Below, one piece after another: positions 8,540-16,512 of a stretch of 64,000 nt of DNA. This stretch comes from JABDMH01 sp050298535. GTDB taxonomy: Bacteria; Bacteroidota; Bacteroidia; Chitinophagales; Saprospiraceae. Numbering within the stretch: the stretch's first letter is position 1; each line of letters opens with the position of its first letter. The translations under genes were made by a program, and so were the position numbers. The notes below the pieces were generated by a model. It was not told the origin of the DNA, ran no database searches, and was given only the letters and a program-made list of their open reading frames with translations. The stretch lies in assembly GCA_050298535.1 (NCBI GenBank), contig JBNKUI010000106.1, positions 8,596 through 72,595 on the forward strand, read 5' to 3'.

Positions 8540-9553
8540 ATGGCAGATAAGACAAGTTTTTGGAAAAGACCTGAAGGAAAAACCGGTGCCATTGTTCTGG
8601 CAGGCGTAGTGATCGGGGGTGGAATATTGCTCATCAATGCATTACCCGTTCTGGTAGCACTGGCTTCCAACACACTGTATCTGGCAGGCATGCTTCTGGT
8701 TTTGGGAGCAATCATCTACATGGTATTAGATCCTCGTATGAGAAATCTTGTATGGTATATGTACAAGAGTGTAATGCGATGGGTCACCGGGCTATTCATT
8801 CAAATTGACCCCATTGGCATTTTGAAGAGTTATGTCGATGACCTGAAGGACAACCTCCGTAAAATGAACCGGCAGATCAGTCAGTTGCGTGGCCAGATGC
8901 ATAAGCTGCAGGAGATGATTCTCAACAACAAGAGAGAAATCAAGAATAATCTCAATCTGGCAAGTCAGGCCAAGCAGAAAAATAAGCAGTCAGTGATGAT
9001 CCTGAAGTCAAGGAAGGCAGGGCGACTCAAGGAATCCAACATGAAACTGGAAGATCTCTACAAGAAGATGGAGATTCTTTATCGTGTATTGCGTAAGATG
9101 TATGAGAATTCAGAAATCATGCTCGAAGATATCCAGGATCAGGTGATGGTCAAAGAGCAAGAGCGTAAAGCCATCCATGCCAGTAGTTCTGCAATGAAAT
9201 CAGCGATGAATGTCATCAATGGCAATGCCGACAAGCGAGCTATGTTTGATCAGGCACTGGAAGCGATAGCTGATGATGTCAGTAGTAAAGTAGGGGAGAT
9301 GGAGAGATTTATGGAGATGTCAGAAAATTTTATGTCCTCTGTAGATCTGCAAAACGGGGTCTTTGAAGAAGAGGGACTGAAGATGTTGGAAAAATGGGAA
9401 CAAGAGGGTGTCTCACTGTTGTTAGGAGACAAGAAAGAAGAGCTTTTGCTGGAAGCAGCCGATGATGAAAATGTTCTTGATCTGAACCAACCCATCAAAA
9501 AACCAGTAAGAGTTGGAAATCACTCAAATCAATATGATTCTTTTTTTGAATAA
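8540..9553 (+). CDS. Membrane-anchored PspA-like coiled-coil protein
   Basis: A 337-residue protein. Two adjacent transmembrane helices lie at about residues 15-36 (starts TGAIVLAGVVIGGGILL) and 40-63 (ends GAIIYMVL). An amphipathic segment (NLVWYMYKSVMRWVTGLF) follows, and then a long, highly charged helical region from about residue 95 to 275 (LRKMNRQISQLRGQMHKLQE, AGRLKESNMKLEDLYKKMEI). The C-terminus is acidic and ends in a short disordered tail. The helical region, with regular A/K/Q/E heptads and a mid-protein K-rich hinge, resembles PspA/IM30 (ESCRT-III-like) proteins in layout. PspA itself has no membrane helices, and I cannot prove homology by eye. The neighbouring OmpA-fused ABC system points to the cell envelope. 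Confidence 0.75.
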   Translation: MADKTSFWKRPEGKTGAIVLAGVVIGGGILLINALPVLVALASNTLYLAGMLLVLGAIIYMVLDPRMRNLVWYMYKSVMRWVTGLFIQIDPIGILKSYVDDLKDNLRKMNRQISQLRGQMHKLQEMILNNKREIKNNLNLASQAKQKNKQSVMILKSRKAGRLKESNMKLEDLYKKMEILYRVLRKMYENSEIMLEDIQDQVMVKEQERKAIHASSSAMKSAMNVINGNADKRAMFDQALEAIADDVSSKVGEMERFMEMSENFMSSVDLQNGVFEEEGLKMLEKWEQEGVSLLLGDKKEELLLEAADDENVLDLNQPIKKPVRVGNHSNQYDSFFE

Positions 9554-9597
9554 ATCTTTTTTAAGCCTCATAATATTTAGCTAAATATCCAAGTAAA

Positions 9598-11217
9598 ATG
9601 GCAAGACGACTGACAACTTTTTCCAAGTTTTTGATCACTATGATCATTATTCTTGGTCTATTTTTCCTTATACGCTTTATCTTAAATGAAACAGATCTCG
9701 GTTCAAAACTCAAAGAGCAGAGCCAGGAAGTAACGGGTCAGACTGATCCGGGTAATACCGCTGCAAATTCAGGATCTTCATCCGGCACTCCTATGGCTTC
9801 TGATGATGAGGACGTCCTCAACGTGCAACTGGTCACCTGGGGTGGATATGCGCCAGGACTCTATTACAACGAGGGTGCTCAACCTAACACCCGATCCAGA
9901 TTTTATAAGGATTACGGACTCAAAGTAAATTTCATACTCAATGACAATCTTGAGACTGCTTTAAATGCATGGGTTGCTGACGAATACGATATACTGGTAC
10001 AGACGGCTGATGCATTCCCCCTGTATACCGCACCTGAGGAAATCAATAATTATAATCCAAAGGTGATCATGCAGGTGGATTGGTCTCGGGGCGGCGATGT
10101 GATCATTGCCAAGCGGGGTATCAACTCGATCAATGACCTCAAGGGTAAGCGTGTGGCAGTGGCTGAGCCTTCACCCTCTCAGACATTGCTGATTACGGCG
10201 CTAGAAGCTGCTGGACTTAAGTACAGTGACGTGGAAATTGTTGCATCTCCTGATCCAGTAGTGGCGGCAACGACATTTAAAGGTCCGGATGTGGACGCAG
10301 CGGTAGTCTGGAGCCCCTTTCACCTTGAAGCATTGCGTGAAATTGCAGGCTCAAAGGTTTTGGTGAGCACCAAGGAGCAGTCCCACATTATCGGTGATAT
10401 CATGTTTGCCAAGGAATCTTACATCCAACAAAACCGAGACAAGATCAATGCCTTTTACGAGGGTTGGATGAAGGGCGTAGCCGAGTTATACAATAATGAG
10501 TCGAATCAGCAAAAGGCTGCGAAAATATTAGGAGAATTCTTCGGATTTCCTGAAGAAGATGCGATGGGAACCATGACGACTGTTCGGTGGGCTACGCATG
10601 GCGACAATATGAACTTCTTTGGCTTAAACCCATCCTATAAAGGTATGAAGGGCTCTGATTTGTATGAGAAAATGGCGCGTGAGTTTAATCGCCTGGGACA
10701 GGCAGAGCGTATTGCACCTCCCTGGCGAAACGTTATAAATACAGCTGCTATTTCAGCCGCTAATAATCGACTGGATGGACCTGGTTTTACTGCGGAAGGA
10801 CAGCGTGAATTTACACCGGCTTCAGCCTCTGATAGAACGGCTCCCGCACTGGCCGTAAAACCGGTGACGATTAATTTTGCAACCGGTCAGTATCAGCTGA
10901 CTGAAAATGCCAAAACACTCATCGATTTGCAAGTGGCGGAAGTTGCCAAGTCATTTGGAAATCTACGAGTACGTATCGAAGGTAATACAGACAATGTGGG
11001 GTCACGTGATATGAATGTACAGCTATCTCAGCGTCGTGCCAAGTCAGTGGCAGATTACCTGGTACAGACGTATGGCATGGATCCCAATCGATTCATTGTC
11101 GTTGGAAATGGTCCGGATAATCCGGTGCCCGGATGTGAAACGAACGCTACTGAAGACTGTAAGGCTAAGAATCGCCGGACTGAGTTTCAGCTGATTGCAG
11201 GCGCAGAAGCTCAGTAG
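9598..11217 (+). CDS. ABC substrate-binding protein fused to OmpA-like peptidoglycan-binding domain
   Basis: A 539-residue protein. Residues 11-27 are an uncleaved-looking membrane anchor (FLITMIIILGLFFLIRF). A linker rich in S/G/T/N follows to about residue 72. Residues about 75-385 are a NitT/TauT/SsuA (NMT1/THI5-like) periplasmic binding domain: VTWGGYAPGLYYNEG, YGLKVNFILNDN, LKGKRVAVAEPSPSQTLL and VDAAVVWSPF are the typical strands. Residues about 415-536 are an OmpA C-terminal domain with INFATGQYQL, the IEGNTDNVGSRDMNVQLSQR block (usual HTD is NTD here) and NRRTEF; the Asp and Arg of these motifs bind diaminopimelate in the family. The protein would be tied to the inner membrane at one end and to peptidoglycan at the other. 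The ABC permease and ATPase genes follow within 5 and 3 bases. The substrate is unknown. Confidence 0.88.
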   Translation: MARRLTTFSKFLITMIIILGLFFLIRFILNETDLGSKLKEQSQEVTGQTDPGNTAANSGSSSGTPMASDDEDVLNVQLVTWGGYAPGLYYNEGAQPNTRSRFYKDYGLKVNFILNDNLETALNAWVADEYDILVQTADAFPLYTAPEEINNYNPKVIMQVDWSRGGDVIIAKRGINSINDLKGKRVAVAEPSPSQTLLITALEAAGLKYSDVEIVASPDPVVAATTFKGPDVDAAVVWSPFHLEALREIAGSKVLVSTKEQSHIIGDIMFAKESYIQQNRDKINAFYEGWMKGVAELYNNESNQQKAAKILGEFFGFPEEDAMGTMTTVRWATHGDNMNFFGLNPSYKGMKGSDLYEKMAREFNRLGQAERIAPPWRNVINTAAISAANNRLDGPGFTAEGQREFTPASASDRTAPALAVKPVTINFATGQYQLTENAKTLIDLQVAEVAKSFGNLRVRIEGNTDNVGSRDMNVQLSQRRAKSVADYLVQTYGMDPNRFIVVGNGPDNPVPGCETNATEDCKAKNRRTEFQLIAGAEAQ

Positions 11218-11222
11218 GCTGC

Positions 11223-12293
11223 ATGTCACTCTTCAAACTCAAAGGATCATTAACTGCTCGGCAAGGTCTGCTTCTGGGACTCGGGGGCTTTGGACTCCTA
11301 CTTCTTATATGGATATTACTCACTATGGGCGAGGATCCGGTATTTCCCACCTATATCTTACCCAAGCCAGGTAAGGTTTTATCCTCCTTTAGTGAATTGT
11401 ATGCTGATAATGATATTATTAGAAATACCTGTCTCAGCCTGGGGCTGAATCTCTCGGGCTATATTGAAGCTATTCTCATATCGCTTCCTCTGGGTTTTCT
11501 GATTGGTTTATTTCCTTTTTTTAAGGGACTTTCTCAACGTCAGGTAGATGCCATTCGCTACATACCATTGACCGCTGTGACTGGATTGTTCATTGTTTGG
11601 TTTGGTACTTCAACCGCTATGAAAGTGCATTTTTTGGCTTTTGGTATTCTCATTTATCTTTTACCTGTGGTGATAGTTCGGGTGAATGAAGTAGAAGATG
11701 TATATCTGAAGACGGTTTATACATTGGGTGCCACGAATTGGCAGACGATTAAGTCAGTCTATATTCCTTCTGTATTAAGTAGAATTACGGACGATATTAG
11801 AGTTTTGACCGCTATTTCGTGGACATACATCATTGTAGCGGAGGGTATAGGATCCACGGGCGGAATAGGAGCACTCATCTGGCGATCAGGGATTCGTCAG
11901 GGTAGAGTGGACAAGGTGTTTGCCATCTTGATTATAATTATGATCATCGGAATCCTGCAGGACAAACTCTTCATTTATCTCGATCGAGTTTTGTTTCCCT
12001 ACAAGTATCAGGCAGACGACTCACGAAAAGGAGGTGCTGCCCACGGACAATCCAATGTCAGCCTGGTCTGGGATTATATATCGAGCATTGCCATCTGGTT
12101 GCTCGTTGCTATATATGTTATTTTGGCTGTTGATCATATTAGCCCATTGTTCGGCACCGAGGCCATATTGAATTATTTGTTTGCAGATACAGCATTGGCC
12201 ATTCATTTCATCATGCTTTCAGTGCTTGTCTATCAGGGAATCCGATTTTTGAATAAACGGACTGCATCAGAGCCGGCAGTAGTAACAGAATAG
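11223..12293 (+). CDS. ABC transporter permease with extra C-terminal membrane helices
   Basis: A 356-residue inner-membrane permease of the BPD_transp_1 (SsuC/TauC-like) type. Six core helices span about residues 15-255. The cytoplasmic EAA loop is visible as YLKTVYTLGATNWQTIKSVY followed by IPSVLSRI. The usual family length is about 250-270 residues. Here a further 95 residues carry a soluble link (YQADDSRKGGAAHGQ) and two more hydrophobic helices (about 280-302 and 318-340). It starts 5 bases after the binding-protein stop and ends 3 bases before the ATPase gene, so the three are almost surely translated from one message. The added helices could contact the membrane coiled-coil partner; that is inference. 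Confidence 0.9.
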   Translation: MSLFKLKGSLTARQGLLLGLGGFGLLLLIWILLTMGEDPVFPTYILPKPGKVLSSFSELYADNDIIRNTCLSLGLNLSGYIEAILISLPLGFLIGLFPFFKGLSQRQVDAIRYIPLTAVTGLFIVWFGTSTAMKVHFLAFGILIYLLPVVIVRVNEVEDVYLKTVYTLGATNWQTIKSVYIPSVLSRITDDIRVLTAISWTYIIVAEGIGSTGGIGALIWRSGIRQGRVDKVFAILIIIMIIGILQDKLFIYLDRVLFPYKYQADDSRKGGAAHGQSNVSLVWDYISSIAIWLLVAIYVILAVDHISPLFGTEAILNYLFADTALAIHFIMLSVLVYQGIRFLNKRTASEPAVVTE

Positions 12294-12296
12294 TCC

Positions 12297-13103
12297 ATGG
12301 AAGTACCAATGGTCGATACCGATCGTAAAAACATTATCGAACTGCGCGATATTGGGCAGAGCTATGATGGAGGGCAAAACTGGATCATCAAAGGTTTGGA
12401 TTTTCTAATCGAAGATAAGCCTGCACAAGGTCAGTTTGCTGTGATCCTGGGTATGTCGGGAAGTGGTAAGTCTACGGTCTTGCGATATATTGCCGGTCTG
12501 CAGCAACCCACTGAGGGTCAGGTTCTTATTGGTGGTAAGAAAGCAGATGCAAAGAATCGGGTCAGTATGGTATTTCAGCAGTATTCATCACTACCTTGGA
12601 TGACCGTACTGGACAATGTAGCGCTGGGCCTAAAATTTAAAGGGGTAGGTAGGGAGGAGCGGAATGCAAAAGCCATGGAGCTTATTGATCTGGTAGGGTT
12701 AAAGGGGCACGAGAAAAAATATGCACAGTATCCCACCCTTTCTGGTGGACAGCTTCAGCGTGTCGCCATTGCCAGAAGCATGCTGGCAAATCCTGAAATC
12801 CTACTGATGGATGAGCCCTTCGGAGCCTTAGATATCCGGACACGACTCCAGATGCAAGAGCTTCTTACAGACATTTGGCATCGGTTTCATAGTACCGTGG
12901 TTTTCGTGACGCATGATATCCGTGAGGCTGTCTTTCTGGGAGATGACATTTATATTTTGAAGAGCCAACCTTCTCGCTTTGTAGAGCACATTCACGTAGA
13001 CCTACCTCTACAAAGGGACAACAATATCAAGCGAGATCCACGGTATGAGGAGTTGGTACGTGAGGTGGAAGATGCCATGCTTCGCGTAGCTGATATGGAG
13101 TAG
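12297..13103 (+). CDS. ABC transporter ATP-binding protein, NitT/TauT type
   Basis: A 268-residue ATPase that would power the adjacent permease. All motifs are intact: Walker A GMSGSGKST near residues 51-59, Q-loop VFQQYSSLPW near 97, signature LSGGQLQRVAIARS near 150, Walker B ILLMDEPFGALD near 172, and switch histidine VTHDIREA near 206. The PW after the Q-loop and FGALD are typical of the nitrate/taurine/sulfonate importer subgroup. The start could be this ATG or the one four codons later (MVDTDRK). The following GH95 gene starts 43 bases on and has its own character, so it is probably not part of this transporter. Confidence 0.93.
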   Translation: MEVPMVDTDRKNIIELRDIGQSYDGGQNWIIKGLDFLIEDKPAQGQFAVILGMSGSGKSTVLRYIAGLQQPTEGQVLIGGKKADAKNRVSMVFQQYSSLPWMTVLDNVALGLKFKGVGREERNAKAMELIDLVGLKGHEKKYAQYPTLSGGQLQRVAIARSMLANPEILLMDEPFGALDIRTRLQMQELLTDIWHRFHSTVVFVTHDIREAVFLGDDIYILKSQPSRFVEHIHVDLPLQRDNNIKRDPRYEELVREVEDAMLRVADME

Positions 13104-13146
13104 CTGATCCCTTGGAGAGCTCTCATATAAGGAGTATTTTCCTTGT

Positions 13147-15480
13147 ATGAAATCACTTTACTTCTCTTTACTGGCATTTTGTTGCCTTTCCTTATCGGCT
13201 CAAGATCTGTCAGAAGCCTTCTGGTATGACAAACCTGCCGAAGAATGGATCGAAGCGCTTCCCGTCGGAAATGGTCATTTAGGAGCCATGATCTTTGGCA
13301 AGCCCTCTTTAGAACACTTACAGCTGAATGAAGATAGCATGTGGCCTGGATCGGCAACCTGGGACAACCCCGAAGGAAGACCTGAAGATCTTAAGGAATT
13401 GCGTCAACTACTCTTGGATGGTAAGGCAGATGTGGTCGATTCTCTCATCGTTGAGCGTTTTTCCAGGAAAGGTGTGACCCGATCACATCAAACTGCCGGT
13501 GACCTTTGGTTTGACTTTGCACATGAGGATATTACAGAGTATCGTCGATCCCTGGATATTACGACAGCGGTGTCGCAGGTTAGCTTTCGATCGCAAGGGT
13601 CATCCATCACGCAGACGACATTTGCAAGTCATCCAGCTGATGCTATCATTATCCGGTGGACTTCAGAGCATCCGGACGGACTCAATGGAAAGATAAGATT
13701 GAGCCGTTCGATGGACGCAGGAGAACCTACCGCAGAGACGAAATCAAATAGGGATAAATTGATGATGACAGGACAGTGTACTCAGAGGACAGGCATGGTG
13801 GATAGCGAGCCTGTCGTTCTGGAGGACGGTGTTTCATTTATGACAATTGTGCAGGTACTCCATTCCGATGGGAGCCTGTCATCGGGCGCTGATTACCTGG
13901 AAGCTGCTGGTGTTCATGAGCTTGTCTTAGCTGTGACCATTCATACCGATTGGTATGATATGAACTACAAATCAGTAGCTATGAAACACAATATGCAATT
14001 GGAGGCTCAGGACTTTACATCGCTATTGGAGGCCCATGTGAGGGATTACCAGAGCCTCTATGATCGGCTCTCGCTTGACTTAGGACCCGCATCGATTGAT
14101 CAACCCGTCGATAGACGTCTCCAGGCTGTGCAGCAAGGGAAAATAGATCTTGGTCTTGAAACTTTACTCTTTCAATACGGTCGATATCTATTGATTAGCT
14201 GTTCAAGACCGGGTACTAATCCCGCCAATCTTCAGGGTCTTTGGAATCATCATATAGCAGCACCATGGAATGCAGACTATCATTTGAATATCAATCTGCA
14301 GATGAACTACTGGCCTGCAGAAGTAACTAATCTGAGTGAATTACACGATCCGTTTTTTGATTTCATAGATCGTCTGTTGATCAGAGGACAAGAGACAGCC
14401 CGGGAGAATTTCGGATGTCGGGGGGCTTTCCTTCCCCATGCTACCGACCTATGGGGACCCACCTGGTGGAGGGCGGCCAGACCTTATTGGGGCACGTGGG
14501 TTGGAGCGGGTGGATGGTTGCTCAATCATTATTGGGACCGATTTCAATTCACTGCTGACACATCATTTCTCAAAGAGCGATTATATCCCGCATTGGAAAA
14601 GGTAGCTCTGTTCTATCATGATTGGCTCATCGAAGATCCCAGAGATGGAAAACTGGTGGCAGCACCTTCTACCTCACCAGAGAATCAGTATACTCGGGCT
14701 GATGGTAAGGCCGTTGCAATATGTATAGGCTCAGCAATGGATCAGCAAATCATAGAAGAGGTATTTGAGCATTTTCTGATCGCTTCAGAAATCCTGAATA
14801 TTCATTCTGATGTGGTGACCGAGGTTTCTATTGCAAAAAGTAGATTACGATCTGGATTGCAGGTAGGGATAGATGGAAGATTACTCGAATGGGATCGACC
14901 CTATGCAGAATACGAGAAAGGCCACCGCCATATGAGTCATTTGTATGCATTCTATCCCGGCAATGAGATTTCACAATCTAAAAACAGTCACCTCATTAAA
15001 GCTGTCCAAAAATCATTGGACTACCGATTGGCGCATGGAGGTGCAGGTACAGGATGGAGTCGTGCCTGGCTCATCAATTGTGCAGCCAGATTGCATGATG
15101 GGGACATGGCACATGATCACATTCAGTTTCTGCTGGAGAGGTCTATATATCCGAATTTATTCGACGGACACCCTCCATTTCAAATCGACGGGAACTTTGG
15201 TTACACCGCCGGGGTAGCCGAGATGTTGATTCAGTCGCATGAAGACAATATTCTTCGACTGTTGCCTTCACTTCCTTCGGTGTGGAGTCAAGGAGTCGTC
15301 AAAGGCTTGAGAGCTCGTGGTGGCTTTACTGTCAGTATGGTATGGAAAGAGGGGACGCTAGCGTCTGCTGAGATCCACTCAAAAGCAGGAGGCGTTGTGC
15401 AACTGGAAGCCCATGGTCTTACTCATCAGATCAGTTTTCAGCCAGGAGAAACTAAGAAAGTGTCGTATGAAGACTGGTAG
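13147..15480 (+). CDS. Glycoside hydrolase family 95 alpha-L-fucosidase
   Basis: A 777-residue exported enzyme with a signal peptide (MKSLYFSLLAFCCLSLSAQ). GH95 enzymes are inverting alpha-1,2-L-fucosidases (some act on L-galactose). The N-terminal beta-sandwich begins with WYDKPAEEWIEALPVGNGHL and GAMIFGKPSLEHLQLNEDS, as in the family. The catalytic (alpha/alpha)6 barrel shows WNHHIAAPWNADYHLNINLQ followed by MNYWPAE (the two Asn that activate water), STSPENQY (general acid Glu), and QIDGNFGYTAGVAEML (Asp). All catalytic residues known from the Bifidobacterium AfcA enzyme appear present. It would act in the periplasm or outside on fucosylated polysaccharides. No SusC/SusD pair or other CAZyme is nearby, so this is not a typical polysaccharide utilisation locus. 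Confidence 0.93.
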   Translation: MKSLYFSLLAFCCLSLSAQDLSEAFWYDKPAEEWIEALPVGNGHLGAMIFGKPSLEHLQLNEDSMWPGSATWDNPEGRPEDLKELRQLLLDGKADVVDSLIVERFSRKGVTRSHQTAGDLWFDFAHEDITEYRRSLDITTAVSQVSFRSQGSSITQTTFASHPADAIIIRWTSEHPDGLNGKIRLSRSMDAGEPTAETKSNRDKLMMTGQCTQRTGMVDSEPVVLEDGVSFMTIVQVLHSDGSLSSGADYLEAAGVHELVLAVTIHTDWYDMNYKSVAMKHNMQLEAQDFTSLLEAHVRDYQSLYDRLSLDLGPASIDQPVDRRLQAVQQGKIDLGLETLLFQYGRYLLISCSRPGTNPANLQGLWNHHIAAPWNADYHLNINLQMNYWPAEVTNLSELHDPFFDFIDRLLIRGQETARENFGCRGAFLPHATDLWGPTWWRAARPYWGTWVGAGGWLLNHYWDRFQFTADTSFLKERLYPALEKVALFYHDWLIEDPRDGKLVAAPSTSPENQYTRADGKAVAICIGSAMDQQIIEEVFEHFLIASEILNIHSDVVTEVSIAKSRLRSGLQVGIDGRLLEWDRPYAEYEKGHRHMSHLYAFYPGNEISQSKNSHLIKAVQKSLDYRLAHGGAGTGWSRAWLINCAARLHDGDMAHDHIQFLLERSIYPNLFDGHPPFQIDGNFGYTAGVAEMLIQSHEDNILRLLPSLPSVWSQGVVKGLRARGGFTVSMVWKEGTLASAEIHSKAGGVVQLEAHGLTHQISFQPGETKKVSYEDW

Positions 15481-15546
15481 ACCTAGGTTTAAGAATTTTA
15501 TAACAGTCTGAAACAGATAGTATTCCTGGTTATATGTTATAAAAGT

Positions 15547-15554
15547 TATTTTTG
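15547..15554 (+). promoter_or_regulatory. Bacteroidota -7 element TATTTTTG
   Basis: TATTTTTG matches TAnnTTTG exactly and lies 54 bases before the DUF2911 start, a sensible leader length. No TTG -33 box is seen at the right distance. Confidence 0.4.
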
Positions 15555-15608
15555 TGGTCGCAAAAGCGAAGGGACTTTTGTGAATTTCTTAAAATAAAAA
15601 TATGTAAA

Positions 15609-16451
15609 ATGAAGAAAGCCTTTTTTACCTGTATTCTTGCAGCTTTGACAGTTCTGGCAATTCAAGCTCAGATTGCCACACCAGCTCCAAGTCCTTCGGC
15701 AATGCTAAAGCAAAGCGTGGGTCTAACAGAAATCACAGTAGAATATTCAAGACCTTCCATGAAGGGAAGAGAAATTTTTGGTGCGTTAGTACCGTATGAT
15801 GAAGTATGGAGATTGGGTGCAAACCAGGCTACCAAGATAACTTTCAGTGAAGATGTGAAAGTAGGAGGTAAGCCCCTCGAAGCAGGTGCTTATGCTGTGA
15901 TGGCAAAGCCGGGTAAGAGCAGTTGGGACATCATGTTCTATCCATATACAACAGGGAACTGGGTTGCGTATCCCGGAAGTGATGTAACTCCAACCACTGT
16001 AAGTACGGAAGCATTCATGATGGATGAAATGGCAATCGAGTCCTTCATGATTGAAATTGACCAAATTACTAACAGTGGTGCCAACATTTGGTTCCTTTGG
16101 GAGAATACAGCTGCGGCAGTACCTGTAGCAGTAAATACGGATGAGGCAGTTGAAGCCAGTATTGCACAAGTAATGGCGGGTCCAACCGCCAATGATTATT
16201 TTGCGGCTGCATCGTACTACCTGGCAGAAGGTAAGGATATATCTAAAGCTCGTGAGTGGATCACTAAAGCTGTGGATATGGGATACAACCAGTTCTGGGT
16301 CTTGAGAGCTAAGTCCCTGATCGAAGCTAAAGCGGGAGATAAAGCGGCGGCCATTGAGTCAGCTAAGAAGTCTTTGGAATTGGCTAAGGAAGCTAATAAC
16401 AATGATTATATCCGCATGAACGAAGCTTCTATCAAAGAGTGGAGCATGTAG
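15609..16451 (+). CDS. Secreted DUF2911 protein with C-terminal helical repeats
   Basis: A 280-residue exported protein starting MKKAFFTCILAALTVLAIQAQ (signal peptide). The frame is open 19 codons further upstream, but the extra residues precede a clean signal sequence and overlap the promoter element, so the later ATG is chosen. Residues about 25-170 are DUF2911: PSPSAMLKQSVGLTEITVEY, SRPSMKGREIFG, VPYDEVWRLGANQATKI and the GAYAVMAKPG strand. Residues about 195-275 are TPR-like helices (DYFAAASYYLAEGKDISKA). Proteins of this layout are common in Bacteroidota and have no assigned function. It is followed by a strong terminator shared with the next, convergent gene. Confidence 0.9.
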   Translation: MKKAFFTCILAALTVLAIQAQIATPAPSPSAMLKQSVGLTEITVEYSRPSMKGREIFGALVPYDEVWRLGANQATKITFSEDVKVGGKPLEAGAYAVMAKPGKSSWDIMFYPYTTGNWVAYPGSDVTPTTVSTEAFMMDEMAIESFMIEIDQITNSGANIWFLWENTAAAVPVAVNTDEAVEASIAQVMAGPTANDYFAAASYYLAEGKDISKAREWITKAVDMGYNQFWVLRAKSLIEAKAGDKAAAIESAKKSLELAKEANNNDYIRMNEASIKEWSM

Positions 16452-16477
16452 AGAAACTAAATCCTAAAAGATTTACG

Positions 16478-16512
16478 ATGGGATCTTCCTTGTAGGTTGA
16501 TCCCATTTTTTT
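16478..16512 (+). terminator. Intrinsic terminator of the DUF2911 gene
   Basis: ATGGGATC and GATCCCAT form an 8-bp perfect stem with a 13-base loop, followed directly by a run of seven T (the last pairing base included). It sits between two convergent genes and overlaps the last bases of the minus-strand gene, so it may stop transcription from both sides. Confidence 0.85.

Noticed and set aside
13104..15480. GH95 fucosidase as part of the ABC cluster (sugar importer)
   Set aside because: The transporter is of NitT/TauT type, not a sugar type, and the enzyme carries its own signal and spacing; proximity alone does not link them.
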